Notes under the pieces: generated by a model
Told to the model about the DNA's origin: nothing
What the model saw: only the letters and a program-made list of their open reading frames with translations
The model's database searches: none
In this document: piece by piece, positions 7,194 through 15,292 of the stretch
How the letters are laid out: each line of letters opens with the position of its first letter
How positions within the stretch are numbered: the first letter of the stretch is position 1
Position numbers and translations under genes: made by a program
Origin: Solirubrobacterales bacterium
Lineage (GTDB): Bacteria; Actinomycetota; Thermoleophilia; Solirubrobacterales; Solirubrobacteraceae
DNA: 23,191 bases
NCBI GenBank assembly: GCA_003134675.1
Contig: PLBZ01000090.1
Coordinates: 1 to 23,191 of the forward strand
Reading direction: 5' to 3'

Positions 7194-8228
7194 ATGCGTG
7201 CGGTCACCTTTCAGGCTCCCGGCGAGGTACTCGTCGAGGAGGTCCCCGAGCCCGAGCTCGTCGATGCCCGAGATGCGATCGTGCAGATCGAGGCGACGGG
7301 CGTATGCGGTTCGGACCTGCACATCTATCACGGCCGCGTGCAGATCGAGCGTGGCTTCACGATCGGCCACGAGTACGTCGGCACGGTGATCGCCGCCGGC
7401 GAGGACGTCCGCGACGTGCAGATCGGTGACCGCGTGCTCGGCTGCTTTCAGACGGCTTGCGGGAGCTGCTTCTTCTGCCGGCGGGGTTGGTTTCACAAGT
7501 GCGACTTCTCGCGCACATTCGGCCACGGCGCGGCGCTCGGTTCGCTGCCTGGAACTCAGGCCGAGCGGGCGCTCGTACCGAACGCCGATCTCGTGCTGCG
7601 CAAGGTGCCCAATGGCATGAGCGAGGATATAGCGCTGTTCGCCGGCGATGTCATGGGCACCGGCTACCACGCCGTCGAGCAGAGCGGCCTTGCACCCGGT
7701 GATGTGGCCGCTGTGCTGGGCCTTGGGCCGGTGGGGCTGTGCGCAGTGCAGGCGGCGCGGGCAGTGGGCGCGGCGCATGTGATCGCGGTCGACTCTGTCC
7801 CCGAGCGGCTGGCGATGGCGGAGTCCTTCGGCGCTGAGCCGGTGCACCTGAGCGAGGGAGACCCACGCGCTGCCGCACGTGAGGCAACTGACGGGCGCGG
7901 GGTGGACGTGTGTATCGACGCCGTCGGCGATCCGCGCGCTCTCGAGCTGGCGCTGCGCCTGACGCGCAAGTGCGGGACAGTGCAGGCGATCGGGGTCTAC
8001 GCCGAGCGCTGCGAGGTGCACATGGGGCTGCTGTGGATCAAGGCTTTAAATCTCCACTCGGGACACGCCAATGTGATCGGCCATGTCGACAGTGTCCTCG
8101 AGATGATGTCCGCCGGCCTGCTCGACCCGAGCTCGCTCGTCACTCACCACATGTCTCTCGATGAAGCCCCCGAGGCCTATGCGCTGTATGACCGGCGCGA
8201 GGCGCTTAAGATCGTGCTGAAGCCGTGA
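7194..8228 (+). CDS. Zinc-dependent medium-chain alcohol dehydrogenase
   Basis: A 344-residue MDR-family enzyme oxidising an alcohol (or reducing an aldehyde) with a nicotinamide cofactor. Catalytic-zinc ligands are visible in GVCGSDLH (C38) and GHEYVG (H59, E60). The structural zinc site is complete: C89, C92, C95 and C103 in a CGSCFFC-x7-C lobe. The Rossmann segment has GLGPVG (176-181), and Asp200 at the end of the second strand favours NAD(H). The 36-base gap to a co-directional aldehyde dehydrogenase makes a two-step alcohol to aldehyde to carboxylate pathway likely; the substrate is unknown. Formaldehyde/glutathione-type or sorbitol/threonine-type MDRs are alternatives, but I see no diagnostic motif. 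The start ATG 7194 is preceded by TAGGCT and no SD. Confidence 0.92.
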   Translation: MRAVTFQAPGEVLVEEVPEPELVDARDAIVQIEATGVCGSDLHIYHGRVQIERGFTIGHEYVGTVIAAGEDVRDVQIGDRVLGCFQTACGSCFFCRRGWFHKCDFSRTFGHGAALGSLPGTQAERALVPNADLVLRKVPNGMSEDIALFAGDVMGTGYHAVEQSGLAPGDVAAVLGLGPVGLCAVQAARAVGAAHVIAVDSVPERLAMAESFGAEPVHLSEGDPRAAAREATDGRGVDVCIDAVGDPRALELALRLTRKCGTVQAIGVYAERCEVHMGLLWIKALNLHSGHANVIGHVDSVLEMMSAGLLDPSSLVTHHMSLDEAPEAYALYDRREALKIVLKP

Positions 8229-8264
8229 ACCCGCTCGAGTCGTGAATCTGCGCAAGGAGTCGCT

Positions 8265-9779
8265 ATGACCGCCGCTGCCGATACCGCCACCCCTCCCGTC
8301 CTTCCCGAGGCGCTCGGGTCCGCCGCGCGCGCGTTCGTCGCCGGTCCTCACCGTCTGCTGATCGGCTCTGAGCGCCTACAGGCCGCCGACGGGCGCATGT
8401 TCTCCACACTTGATCCTGCCACCGGCCGTGAGATTGCCCGGGTGCCGCAGGCGGGCGAGCAGGATGTGGAGCGGGCGGTGCAGGCGGCGCGCGCGGCGTT
8501 CGCTGAGGGTCCGTGGGCAACGATGGCGGCCGCGGGGCGCGAGAGATTGATTAGCGCGCTGGCCGACGCGGTGGAGGAGCACGCCGATGAGCTCGCGCAG
8601 ATCGAGTCGCTGGACAACGGCAAGCCGGTGGCGCTCGCGCAGTTCGTCGACGTGGCCGGCACGGCCGCCCATCTGCGTTATTTCGCGGGCTGGCCGACGA
8701 AGATCGAGGGTGGCGTCCTGCCTGTCGGTGCGCCAAACATGCTCTGCTACACCCGTCGCGAACCCGTCGGGGTGTGCGCCCAGATCGTGCCATGGAACTT
8801 CCCGCTGCTGATGGCCGCCTGGAAGATCGCACCCGCGCTGGCGGCCGGGTGCACAATCGTGCTCAAGCCCGCCGAGCAAACACCGCTCAGCGCGTTGCGC
8901 CTCGGCGAGCTGGCGTTGGAGGTGGGCTTTCCGCCCGGCGTGCTGAACGTCCTGACCGGTGATGGCGAGACCGGTGCCGCTCTGGTCGACCATCGGGGGA
9001 TCGACAAGATCGCCTTCACCGGCTCCACGGAGGTGGGGCGCGAGATCGGCGCGAAGGCCGGCCGCGCACTGAAGCGGGTGACGCTCGAGCTGGGAGGCAA
9101 GTCGCCGAACATCATCCTGCCGGACGCCGACATCGAGGCAGCAGTCAAGGGCTCCTACCAAGCGATCTACTTCAACTCGGGACAGGCCTGCAACGCGGGC
9201 TCGCGGCTGTTCGTACCGGCCGAGCGCTTCGACGAGGTCATGAGCGGGTTGGTCTCGCAGGCCGCGAACGCACGCTTGGGGCCCGGCCTCGATCCCGGCA
9301 CCCAGCTCGGACCGGTCGTGTCGGCAGAGCAGCACGAGCGAGTCATGGGCTACATCGAAGCCGGCCGCGCCGAAGGCGCTGAGGTCGTGGCGGGAGGCGA
9401 GGCGGCCCTGACGGACAGCGGCGGCTACTTCATCGCTCCGACGCTGTTCAGCACCACCTCCGATGAGTTGCGAATCTCCCGCGAGGAGATCTTCGGACCC
9501 GTGCTGGTGGCCTCTCCTTACGAGACCCTCGAGGAGGTCGCAGGGCGTGCGAACGAGAGCGAGTACGGGCTCGCGGCCGGCGTATGGACACGCGACCTCT
9601 CGAGTGCCCATCGCTTGGCCGCGATGCTGCGCGCCGGCATGGTCTACATCAACACCTGGGGGGTGGTCGATCCGTCGGCGCCGTTCGGCGGGTTCAAGGC
9701 CTCCGGCGTCGGCCGCGAGCATGGCCGGGATGGCCTCGAGGCCTACTTGGAGACCAAGACGGTTTGGGCGGCGTTGTAG
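8265..9779 (+). CDS. NAD(P)-dependent aldehyde dehydrogenase
   Basis: A 504-residue member of the ALDH superfamily, full length (family about 480-510). It would oxidise an aldehyde to the acid via a thiohemiacetal. Catalytic and cofactor residues: N178 in PWNFPLLM, K201 in LKPAEQTPLSAL, FTGSTEVGREI (251-261), general base E275 in LELGGKSPNI, and nucleophile C309 in FNSGQACNAGSR. The C-terminal EIFGPVL and PFGGFKASGVGREHG motifs are also present. It resembles the betaine/retinal-type class 1/2 ALDHs, but the substrate is undetermined. Translation is set by a clear AAGGAG (8252-8257) seven bases before the ATG, consistent with an internal operon gene after the alcohol dehydrogenase. Cytoplasmic; no signal peptide. 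Confidence 0.95.
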   Translation: MTAAADTATPPVLPEALGSAARAFVAGPHRLLIGSERLQAADGRMFSTLDPATGREIARVPQAGEQDVERAVQAARAAFAEGPWATMAAAGRERLISALADAVEEHADELAQIESLDNGKPVALAQFVDVAGTAAHLRYFAGWPTKIEGGVLPVGAPNMLCYTRREPVGVCAQIVPWNFPLLMAAWKIAPALAAGCTIVLKPAEQTPLSALRLGELALEVGFPPGVLNVLTGDGETGAALVDHRGIDKIAFTGSTEVGREIGAKAGRALKRVTLELGGKSPNIILPDADIEAAVKGSYQAIYFNSGQACNAGSRLFVPAERFDEVMSGLVSQAANARLGPGLDPGTQLGPVVSAEQHERVMGYIEAGRAEGAEVVAGGEAALTDSGGYFIAPTLFSTTSDELRISREEIFGPVLVASPYETLEEVAGRANESEYGLAAGVWTRDLSSAHRLAAMLRAGMVYINTWGVVDPSAPFGGFKASGVGREHGRDGLEAYLETKTVWAAL

Positions 9780-9796
9780 GGGGCAGCGGCGGCGTT

Positions 9797-11167
9797 GTGG
9801 GAGGCGGCGTCGTAGATCCTCGCGTGGCCGGCCGGTCGCATCTGGACGAGGGCGCCGAGCGCCGTGCCTCGCGCTTGGGGCGTCTGCGTGCTCGTCCAGA
9901 TGCGGAGCGCTGGGTGCGTGGGCTGATCGTCCTGTGTGCGCTCGTGCTCGTGGCCGCCACCGCCGAGATCGTTCTCGACGGGGCGGGCGGACACTCGCCG
10001 CTGATCCCAAAATCGCCACAGATCGCCGGCTGGTTGAGCGGAATCGGCGAGCGTCTCGGCTACCGCGTCTTTCTGATCGCGCTGCTCGCTTTCACCGGTG
10101 CCTACGTGGTGATGCTGGGACTCGCGCGGCGGATCTCAAAACGCTGGGCAATCGTACTGGTGGGGGCGTTGCAACTGATCGTCTTCGCCGGGCCGATCTT
10201 GATCTCGACCGATGTGTTCAGCTACATCGCCTACGCGCGCATGGGTGTCGAGCACGCGCTCAATCCCTACACCCACGGGCCGATCGCGATTGTGCATGAC
10301 CCGGTTTATCCCTACGTCGGCAAAGACTGGAAGCACGTCGCCACCGCCTATGGCCCGCTGTACTCGCTGCTCTCCTACCCGCTTGCGCCGCTCGGGCTGA
10401 AGGGCGCCATATGGGGAATGAAGCTCGAGGCGCTGCTCGCGGGCTGTGGGACGCTCGCGCTCACCTGGCGTTGCGCACGCGCGCGAGACATCAACCCGGG
10501 GGGGGCGCTGCTCGCGGTGGGTGCCAACCCGCTATGGGTGATCTACGGTCTCGGGGGCGCGCACAATGACCTGATCATGACCCTGTTCATGATGGTCGCG
10601 GTGACCCTCTCGTTTGCTGGACGGGATGCTCCGGCGACCGCGTCGGTCCTGGCAGGCGCACTCGTGAAGGCCACCGCCGCCGCGTTGCTGCCATTCATGA
10701 TCCTGTCGTCCCGCAAGCTCGCGTCGGTACTCGGCGCGCTGGGAGCACTGGTGCTCGGGGCGCTGATCGGCTACGCCGTGTTCGGCGTGCACGGGATCGA
10801 TGTCGTCGCTGCGCTGAACCGCGACGCCGCGTTTGTCTCGACCGACAGCTTCCCCACCGAGATCGCCCACCTCGTGGGCAAGCCCGGGGTGTTCCCGATC
10901 GACCATGACCTGCTCAAGGGAGCGCTCGTGCTGATCGTGGCATATCTGCTGTGGCGCACGTGGCGAGGCTATGACTGGATAGCCGCGTCTGGCTGGACAT
11001 TGCTTGCGATCTCCGTGACGAGCACCTGGCTTTTGCCCTGGTACACGCTGTGGTCGTTGCCGCTGGCCGTGATCGCCCGCGACCGCCGTCTGCTCGTCGC
11101 GACGTTGGCGGTGCAGGTGCTGTTCATCGTCCACCAACTCGCTCCGCTGTTGGTACCGGTCTCATGA
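9797..11167 (+). CDS. GT-C-fold membrane glycosyltransferase (GT87/MptB-like)
   Basis: A roughly 456-residue polytopic protein (about 11-12 predicted helices) of the type using polyprenyl-phosphate sugars on the outer face of the membrane. Family features: ILISTDVFSYIAYARMG with the catalytic-type Asp (about residue 139) after helix 2, NPYTHGP, ATAYGPLYSLLSYP, and the NPLWVIYGLGGAHNDLIM loop. All are typical of actinobacterial alpha-mannosyltransferases such as MptB, but sugar and acceptor are not proven. The start is uncertain: the frame is open well into the previous gene, and the region between contains three copies of a GGCGGCGTTGT-like repeat. GTG 9797 is my choice; GTG 9824 is equally possible. 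The first ~50 residues are Gly/Val/Arg-rich and cytoplasmic. Its stop overlaps the next ATG by 4 bases (ATGA), indicating translational coupling. Confidence 0.82.
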   Translation: MGGGVVDPRVAGRSHLDEGAERRASRLGRLRARPDAERWVRGLIVLCALVLVAATAEIVLDGAGGHSPLIPKSPQIAGWLSGIGERLGYRVFLIALLAFTGAYVVMLGLARRISKRWAIVLVGALQLIVFAGPILISTDVFSYIAYARMGVEHALNPYTHGPIAIVHDPVYPYVGKDWKHVATAYGPLYSLLSYPLAPLGLKGAIWGMKLEALLAGCGTLALTWRCARARDINPGGALLAVGANPLWVIYGLGGAHNDLIMTLFMMVAVTLSFAGRDAPATASVLAGALVKATAAALLPFMILSSRKLASVLGALGALVLGALIGYAVFGVHGIDVVAALNRDAAFVSTDSFPTEIAHLVGKPGVFPIDHDLLKGALVLIVAYLLWRTWRGYDWIAASGWTLLAISVTSTWLLPWYTLWSLPLAVIARDRRLLVATLAVQVLFIVHQLAPLLVPVS

Positions 11168-11700
11168 GCGACGCCGAGACTCCTGTCCAGCGCGATAAGT
11201 GGGATCGCCTGCCCGCATGGTTACGCCCGCGCGATGTCGAGCTGCCGGGCACAGGCCGCAGGCGGCTGGTCGAGGTGACGCTGCTCTTGCTCGCGGGCCT
11301 GCTGCTCGCGATCGCGACGGTTAACGATGTGGTCAAGCAGACCCACGTAAACCATCGCCTGATCGCCGACCTGCGCACGTGGCGGTCCTACACCGGTCAC
11401 GACTATCGCAACCTGTCGACCGAACAGGACTTCTACGGTCACACCACCCGCGATGTGGTCTGCGGCAACACCACTCCCGGAGCCCCGAAAGAGCGGGTAC
11501 AGCTGTGTCTGCGGATGACGGGACCTGTGATCCGGGGACGACGCACCGCGGGCGGTGGCTGGTACTTGCCCCCAAAGGTTGAAGACGTGCCGGCCTCACG
11601 CTACGGCTGCTTCGGCACGGCAAAGAGCGCACAGCTCTGCGGTCCGGCCGCACGAGGCTCGGAAAGTCCCGAAGGCACGTCGCCGGAAACCGGCCAGTGA
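11164..11700 (+). CDS. Single-pass membrane protein with four extracytoplasmic cysteines
   Basis: A 178-residue protein I do not recognise. Residues 1-35 are polar and charged (cytoplasmic). Residues 36-53 (VEVTLLLLAGLLLAIATV) form one transmembrane helix, and the rest should lie outside. The outer part has C100, C115, C149 and C159, which could form two disulfides, and ends in a Ser/Glu/Pro-rich tail. The start overlaps the preceding glycosyltransferase stop (ATGA) and the stop overlaps the next GT39 GTG (GTGA). All three genes are therefore translationally coupled and probably work together, perhaps with this protein as an accessory subunit of a polyprenyl-phosphate-sugar-dependent glycosylation system. 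That role is inferred only from position. Confidence 0.8.
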   Translation: MSDAETPVQRDKWDRLPAWLRPRDVELPGTGRRRLVEVTLLLLAGLLLAIATVNDVVKQTHVNHRLIADLRTWRSYTGHDYRNLSTEQDFYGHTTRDVVCGNTTPGAPKERVQLCLRMTGPVIRGRRTAGGGWYLPPKVEDVPASRYGCFGTAKSAQLCGPAARGSESPEGTSPETGQ

Positions 11701-13196
11701 GCGCGACCGTCCCGTCGTCGGAAGACGCCCCTCGCGCCGTCGTTGTGCGCGGTCACATGCTGCCGACGTGGTGGGCGCTCACGGGACTGGTGGTCTTGGC
11801 CGCAGGCCTGCGGTTCTCGACGCTCGGGTCCCAGAGCCTGTGGTACGACGAGGCGTTCACCCCCGTGCACGTGCTTCACGCGGATCTCGGGGCGACGCTG
11901 CGAGCGGTGGTGCACACCGAGAACACGCCGCCACTCTGGTACGTGCTCGTCTGGGCGTGGTCGCGGGTCCTCGGCACCGGCGCCGTTGCGCTGCGCCTTC
12001 CCTCGGCGCTGTTCGGGGTGGCGACCGTGCCGGTTGCGTGGGCGATCGGACGTGAGCTGTCGGGACGCCGTGCGACAGCGATCGCGGCGGCCGCCTTTGT
12101 CGCCGTGAACCCTCTGTTCGTGTGGTACTCCCAGGAGGCGCGCGCGTATGCGTTGTTCGTGCTGACGAGCGCCCTGACGATGCTCTGCTTCCTGCGCGCC
12201 AAGCGAGAGCCAACTCCGGGGCGTCTGGCAGCCTTCGCGGTGAGCGCCTCGCTAGCGCTCTTGAGTCACTACTTCGCGGCTTTCCTCGTGGCTCCGATGA
12301 TTCTCTGGCTGCTGCTGCGCAGCCGGCGCGCGTCCCTCCTCGCGTGCGGCGTGGTGGCCCTCGTGGGCTTTGCGCTGCTTCCGCTGGCCTTCGCTCAGGG
12401 CGGTCACGGCGCGCAGTGGATTGAACGGTGGGCTCTCTCCAGCCGGCTGCAGGCGATCCCGCAGTACTACCTGGTGGGCGAGTCGGGCGCACCGCTCGGA
12501 CACGGCATCGAGTTGCTCGTGGCGCTGACGATCCTCGCCGGTCTCGGGTTTGGCTTGTGGCGCGTGCTCGAGCCTCGCGAGGAGCGCGGCGCGCTGATTG
12601 CGCTGGCGGTGGCGGCGAGCGGGGTGCTGGCGCCGATCGTGCTCGTTGCCTTCGGCGCCGATTACCTGGCGCCGCGCAATCTAGTCGCGGCGATGATTCC
12701 CGTGAGCGCCACGATCGCGGTGGTCGTCACGGCACGGCGGGCGGGGCGCGTCGGCGCGGTGCTTGCCGCGCTGATCGCACTTGCGTTTCTGGCGATATCG
12801 ATCGACGTCGATCTCAGCCCGCGCCTGCAGCGCGGCGACTGGCGCGGTGTCGCCAAGGTTCTGCGTGGCACGAGGCACCACGATCGTGTAATCACGACTG
12901 TGGAGCTCGGCGCGGCGCCACTGGAGTACTACCTGCCGCCGCTGCACAACCTAGCCCGTGGCGGGACGGTGACGGTGAGCGAGATCGACGAGACTGGCTA
13001 CGCGCCCTTGAAGGCCTCCGCTAGCAGCCCGCCGGTGTCCGGCTTTCACTTGCTCAGCCGCCACGATGTGAGCGGTCTGATCGTCTATCGCTTCGTCTCG
13101 CAGACGCCGCGGAAGGTCTCCGAGGCGACGCTGCGCCGGCACGTGATCACCGAAGCGCACCCCGAGGTGCTCGTCTCACCTCAGGCGCCGTTGTAG
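11697..13196 (+). CDS. GT39-like integral membrane glycosyltransferase (PMT/ArnT superfamily)
   Basis: A 499-residue polytopic GT-C enzyme expected to transfer a sugar from a polyprenyl-phosphate donor to a lipid, protein or polysaccharide on the outer face. The first outer loop has SLWYDEAF with catalytic-type D51-E52, then TENTPPLWYVLVWAW (about 74-88), ALRLPSALFG, and FVWYSQEARAYALFVL (about 140-155), all hallmarks of the ArnT/GT39-like family. The last ~110 residues are a soluble outer domain with YYLPPLHNLARGG. The start GTG 11697 is chosen because GTGA overlaps the preceding stop; in-frame ATG 11757 (MLPTWWALTG) is the alternative. The 3' end overlaps the convergent deacetylase-like gene by 16 bases. 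Confidence 0.88.
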   Translation: MSATVPSSEDAPRAVVVRGHMLPTWWALTGLVVLAAGLRFSTLGSQSLWYDEAFTPVHVLHADLGATLRAVVHTENTPPLWYVLVWAWSRVLGTGAVALRLPSALFGVATVPVAWAIGRELSGRRATAIAAAAFVAVNPLFVWYSQEARAYALFVLTSALTMLCFLRAKREPTPGRLAAFAVSASLALLSHYFAAFLVAPMILWLLLRSRRASLLACGVVALVGFALLPLAFAQGGHGAQWIERWALSSRLQAIPQYYLVGESGAPLGHGIELLVALTILAGLGFGLWRVLEPREERGALIALAVAASGVLAPIVLVAFGADYLAPRNLVAAMIPVSATIAVVVTARRAGRVGAVLAALIALAFLAISIDVDLSPRLQRGDWRGVAKVLRGTRHHDRVITTVELGAAPLEYYLPPLHNLARGGTVTVSEIDETGYAPLKASASSPPVSGFHLLSRHDVSGLIVYRFVSQTPRKVSEATLRRHVITEAHPEVLVSPQAPL

Positions 13197-14269
13197 GAGG
13201 AGGGGGCCGGCGGGTCTTCGCGGATGCCCGCGATCAGCGCCAACAGCGCCGCCGGCGTGGTTTCACCGAGGACGCGCAGCCGGTGTAGGCGGTAGGAATC
13301 GTCGCCGGAGTGCGCCCAGCCGGGAATCACGGTTGTCGATCCCGCGTAGCCGGCGGCTCTGACCGCGGCGACGACTGTCGCGTTGTAGTGTCCGGAGGGG
13401 TAGCAGAACCAGTTGACCGCGACGTGGTAGCGCTGCTGCAGGACCCGGCGCGCGACAGCCACCTGGTAGTGCAGCTCCTCAGCGCTCAGCGTGATCAGGT
13501 CGGCGTGGCTGAATCCCTGCGTGTCGAGCTCCCAGCCTGCGGCGATCAGGCCGCGGACCTGTCCCTGGCCGAAGCCGCCCTGCGATGGTGGCAGGCCGGA
13601 CAGCTGGATGTTCTCGACGCCGACCCAACCGAGCCGCTGCAGGACTCCGAGCGCCTGCGTGTATTGGGACTGGTAGCCGTTGTCGAAGCTGAGCACGATT
13701 GGTTTGCCTGCTCCCAGCGATGCACCGCTGCGCCAGTTGGCCTCGACCTGGTCGAGGGTGACAGCGTGCCAGCCGGCGCGCTTGAGCGCTTGCATCTGCG
13801 CGGCGAACTCGGCCGGCGCCACGTACAGCCCGGGGAACGGCGCGCCCGGCGGTGGCGCGGCGATCACGTGGTACATCAGGATCGGCACCGGCTCGGTATT
13901 AGAGCCGCCCGCCCGCCCCCGGCCGGTCCCCTGACTCGTGCTCAGCGGGGGCCGCGCCTGTCCCTGGGGATCGCTTGCGCCAGAAGGCGTGTGGCTCGAG
14001 GCAGTCTGCGAGGAGACGGGGGTGTTTCCCGATTGGATACCGGAGATATCGCCCAGGAGGACGACGCCCACGGACAGGATCAGCAGCGTGATCAGTCCGG
14101 CGGCTTGATAGCGGTGGCGGCGGATTGCTCGCCGACTGGCCTCAGGACGGTTGCGCAGCTCCTCGGGAGGCTCTATCTGTGGCGAGGGCACTGGCGAAGG
14201 ATGGCATGAAGCCCGGGAGTTCGAGTAGTAGACGGCGATGAAGATCACCGCGGCGAAGAGCGGCATCAC
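13181..14269 (-). CDS. Polysaccharide-deacetylase-like (CE4/NodB fold) membrane protein with degenerate metal site
   Basis: A 362-residue protein. Residues 1-15 are hydrophobic and a second hydrophobic helix lies at 55-73. A Ser/Gly/Pro-rich linker (75-125) leads to a NodB-homology domain (127-350) starting PVPILMYHVI. Motif 1, normally TFDDG, is SFDNG (194-198), so the metal-binding second Asp is Asn197. Motif 2, normally HTxSH, reads TQGFSH, so the first His is Gln251 while His255 remains. Motif 3 is FCYPSG (288-293) and the late LHRL His is present. CE4 enzymes need the Asp-His-His metal triad for deacetylation, so this protein is likely inactive or altered, perhaps carbohydrate-binding (inference). 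Start: GTG 14269 is followed at once by ATG 14266; the helix-like sequence runs further upstream to a stop at 14291-14293, so a CTG start at 14290 is conceivable. It lies 51 bases downstream of the response regulator, probably the same transcript. Confidence 0.82.
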   Translation of the reverse strand: MMPLFAAVIFIAVYYSNSRASCHPSPVPSPQIEPPEELRNRPEASRRAIRRHRYQAAGLITLLILSVGVVLLGDISGIQSGNTPVSSQTASSHTPSGASDPQGQARPPLSTSQGTGRGRAGGSNTEPVPILMYHVIAAPPPGAPFPGLYVAPAEFAAQMQALKRAGWHAVTLDQVEANWRSGASLGAGKPIVLSFDNGYQSQYTQALGVLQRLGWVGVENIQLSGLPPSQGGFGQGQVRGLIAAGWELDTQGFSHADLITLSAEELHYQVAVARRVLQQRYHVAVNWFCYPSGHYNATVVAAVRAAGYAGSTTVIPGWAHSGDDSYRLHRLRVLGETTPAALLALIAGIREDPPAPSSYNGA

Positions 14270-14320
14270 GATCGCGACCCAGGCGGTCAGTCACCGGCGC
14301 AGCCCGCCCAGTTCAATCGT

Positions 14321-14992
14321 CTAGCTCGCATCGTCCAGGCGATAGCCGACAGAGCGGACCGTGAGGATCGGCGCCGGGTTCTCGGGAGTGCCCAGCTTGC
14401 GCCTGAGATACCCGATGTAGACGTCCACGACATTGGTCTGCGGGTCATGCCGATAACCCCACACTGTGGACAGGATCTCCTCACGTGAGAGGACCTGACC
14501 GCGGTGGCGCATGAGATGGACGAGCAGGTCGAGCTCGGTGCTCGACAGCCGCACCGGCTCCCCGGCCCGGTGCACTTCACGAGTGAGCAGGCTGACCTCG
14601 ATATCGCCCACACGCAGCGATGTCGTGGGGGCCTGTGCGGCCAGGCGCAACTGCGCGCGTACCCTGGCGGCCAGCTCGGCAAGCGAGAAGGGCTTGACCA
14701 GATAGTCGACCGCGCCCGCATCGAGACCGGCCACGCGATCCTCGATCTCACCGCGTGCGGTGAGCACAATCACTGGTACCGTCACCTCGGCTTGGCGCAG
14801 CGAGCCGAGGATCTCGAGACCGTCGCGGCCGGGCAGCATCAGGTCGAGCACGATCAGATCGAAGCTTTCCTGCAGCGCGCGCCGCTCACCTTCGGCCCCA
14901 TCCAGAACGGCCTCCACCGCAAACCCCTCGGCCTCGAGGCCACGCTTGACGAAGTCGACGATCCCGGGCTCGTCCTCGATCAGGAGAATCAT
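14321..14992 (-). CDS. OmpR/PhoB-family response regulator
   Basis: A 223-residue two-domain transcription factor. Receiver domain (1-118): acidic pocket E6-D7, phospho-acceptor D50 (IVLDLMLPG), T78 (VLTAR) and K100 (VKPFS). The C-terminal winged helix (about 130-220) has LSSTELDLLVHLMRHRGQVL and the recognition segment TNVVDVYIGYLRRKLG, ending VGYRL. ATG 14992 is chosen because it begins at MILLIEDE; the 38 residues possible upstream are not receiver-like. No histidine kinase is visible on either side, so its partner lies elsewhere or is lost. It is divergent from the ApbE/SLBB operon across a 104-base, relatively AT-rich gap. In many actinobacteria such a regulator sits next to ferric-reductase/FMN-binding/ApbE genes, so it plausibly controls that operon. 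Confidence 0.95.
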   Translation of the reverse strand: MILLIEDEPGIVDFVKRGLEAEGFAVEAVLDGAEGERRALQESFDLIVLDLMLPGRDGLEILGSLRQAEVTVPVIVLTARGEIEDRVAGLDAGAVDYLVKPFSLAELAARVRAQLRLAAQAPTTSLRVGDIEVSLLTREVHRAGEPVRLSSTELDLLVHLMRHRGQVLSREEILSTVWGYRHDPQTNVVDVYIGYLRRKLGTPENPAPILTVRSVGYRLDDAS

Positions 14993-15096
14993 CGCTCGAC
15001 AATAAAGCGCAAAAGGGAGAAGAGAGGGAAACGACCATAAGAACTCTCTAACCGGCTCTTTAGTGAGAAGAAGACAAAGTTGTCGAAGATGCCCAT
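14993..15096. promoter_or_regulatory. Divergent control region between response regulator and ApbE operon
   Basis: This gap is AT-rich compared with its surroundings. It holds an inverted pair TCGACAA (14996-15002) and TTGTCGA (15080-15086), one near each start codon. It also holds a tandem pair CTCTCTA (15044-15050) and CTCTTTA (15056-15062) with a 12-base period, the kind of direct repeat that OmpR-type regulators bind. Autoregulation and operon control by the regulator are inferred. Confidence 0.4.
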
Positions 15097-15282
15097 ATGA
15101 GAACATTGGATTCGAGGCGTTCTCGAGACGCCGCTCTACGCCGGCTGGCGCGGTGCAACCGCTGGCTGCTCGCTGGCGCCGTGACGCTCACGGGGGTGCT
15201 CTCGGAGGTCGCCGCGCAAGCCTTCCCCGGCAACTCAGCCTCGGAATCGAGTTTCCCCCCGGTGGTGTCCGGGGGATCGTGA
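15097..15282 (+). CDS. Small single-TM protein, first gene of ApbE/SLBB operon
   Basis: A 61-residue protein. A basic N-terminus (RRSRDAALRRLARCNRWL, about 7-24) is followed by one membrane helix (about 24-41, LLAGAVTLTGVLSEVAAQAF) and a Ser/Pro/Gly tail. Small proteins with an RRLxRxNRWL-helix layout precede ApbE in other actinobacterial ferric-reductase-type clusters as I remember them; there they have no assigned function. The coding call is supported by this pattern, its position 10 bases before apbE, and the membrane topology (positive-inside). The SD is weak (GAAGA). It may anchor or assemble the redox complex; this is inference. Confidence 0.68.
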   Translation: MRTLDSRRSRDAALRRLARCNRWLLAGAVTLTGVLSEVAAQAFPGNSASESSFPPVVSGGS

Positions 15283-15292
15283 GGGATCCGCG

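Noticed and set aside
6879..8021. 380-codon minus-strand ORF across the SDR start and the alcohol dehydrogenase
   Set aside because: It runs antisense to a complete zinc dehydrogenase and overlaps the SDR gene out of frame; its composition is that of a shadow.
8376..10019. 547-codon minus-strand ORF opposite the aldehyde dehydrogenase
   Set aside because: It is a shadow of high third-position GC. The plus strand encodes a full ALDH with every catalytic residue, while the minus translation is Arg/His/Gln-rich without domains.
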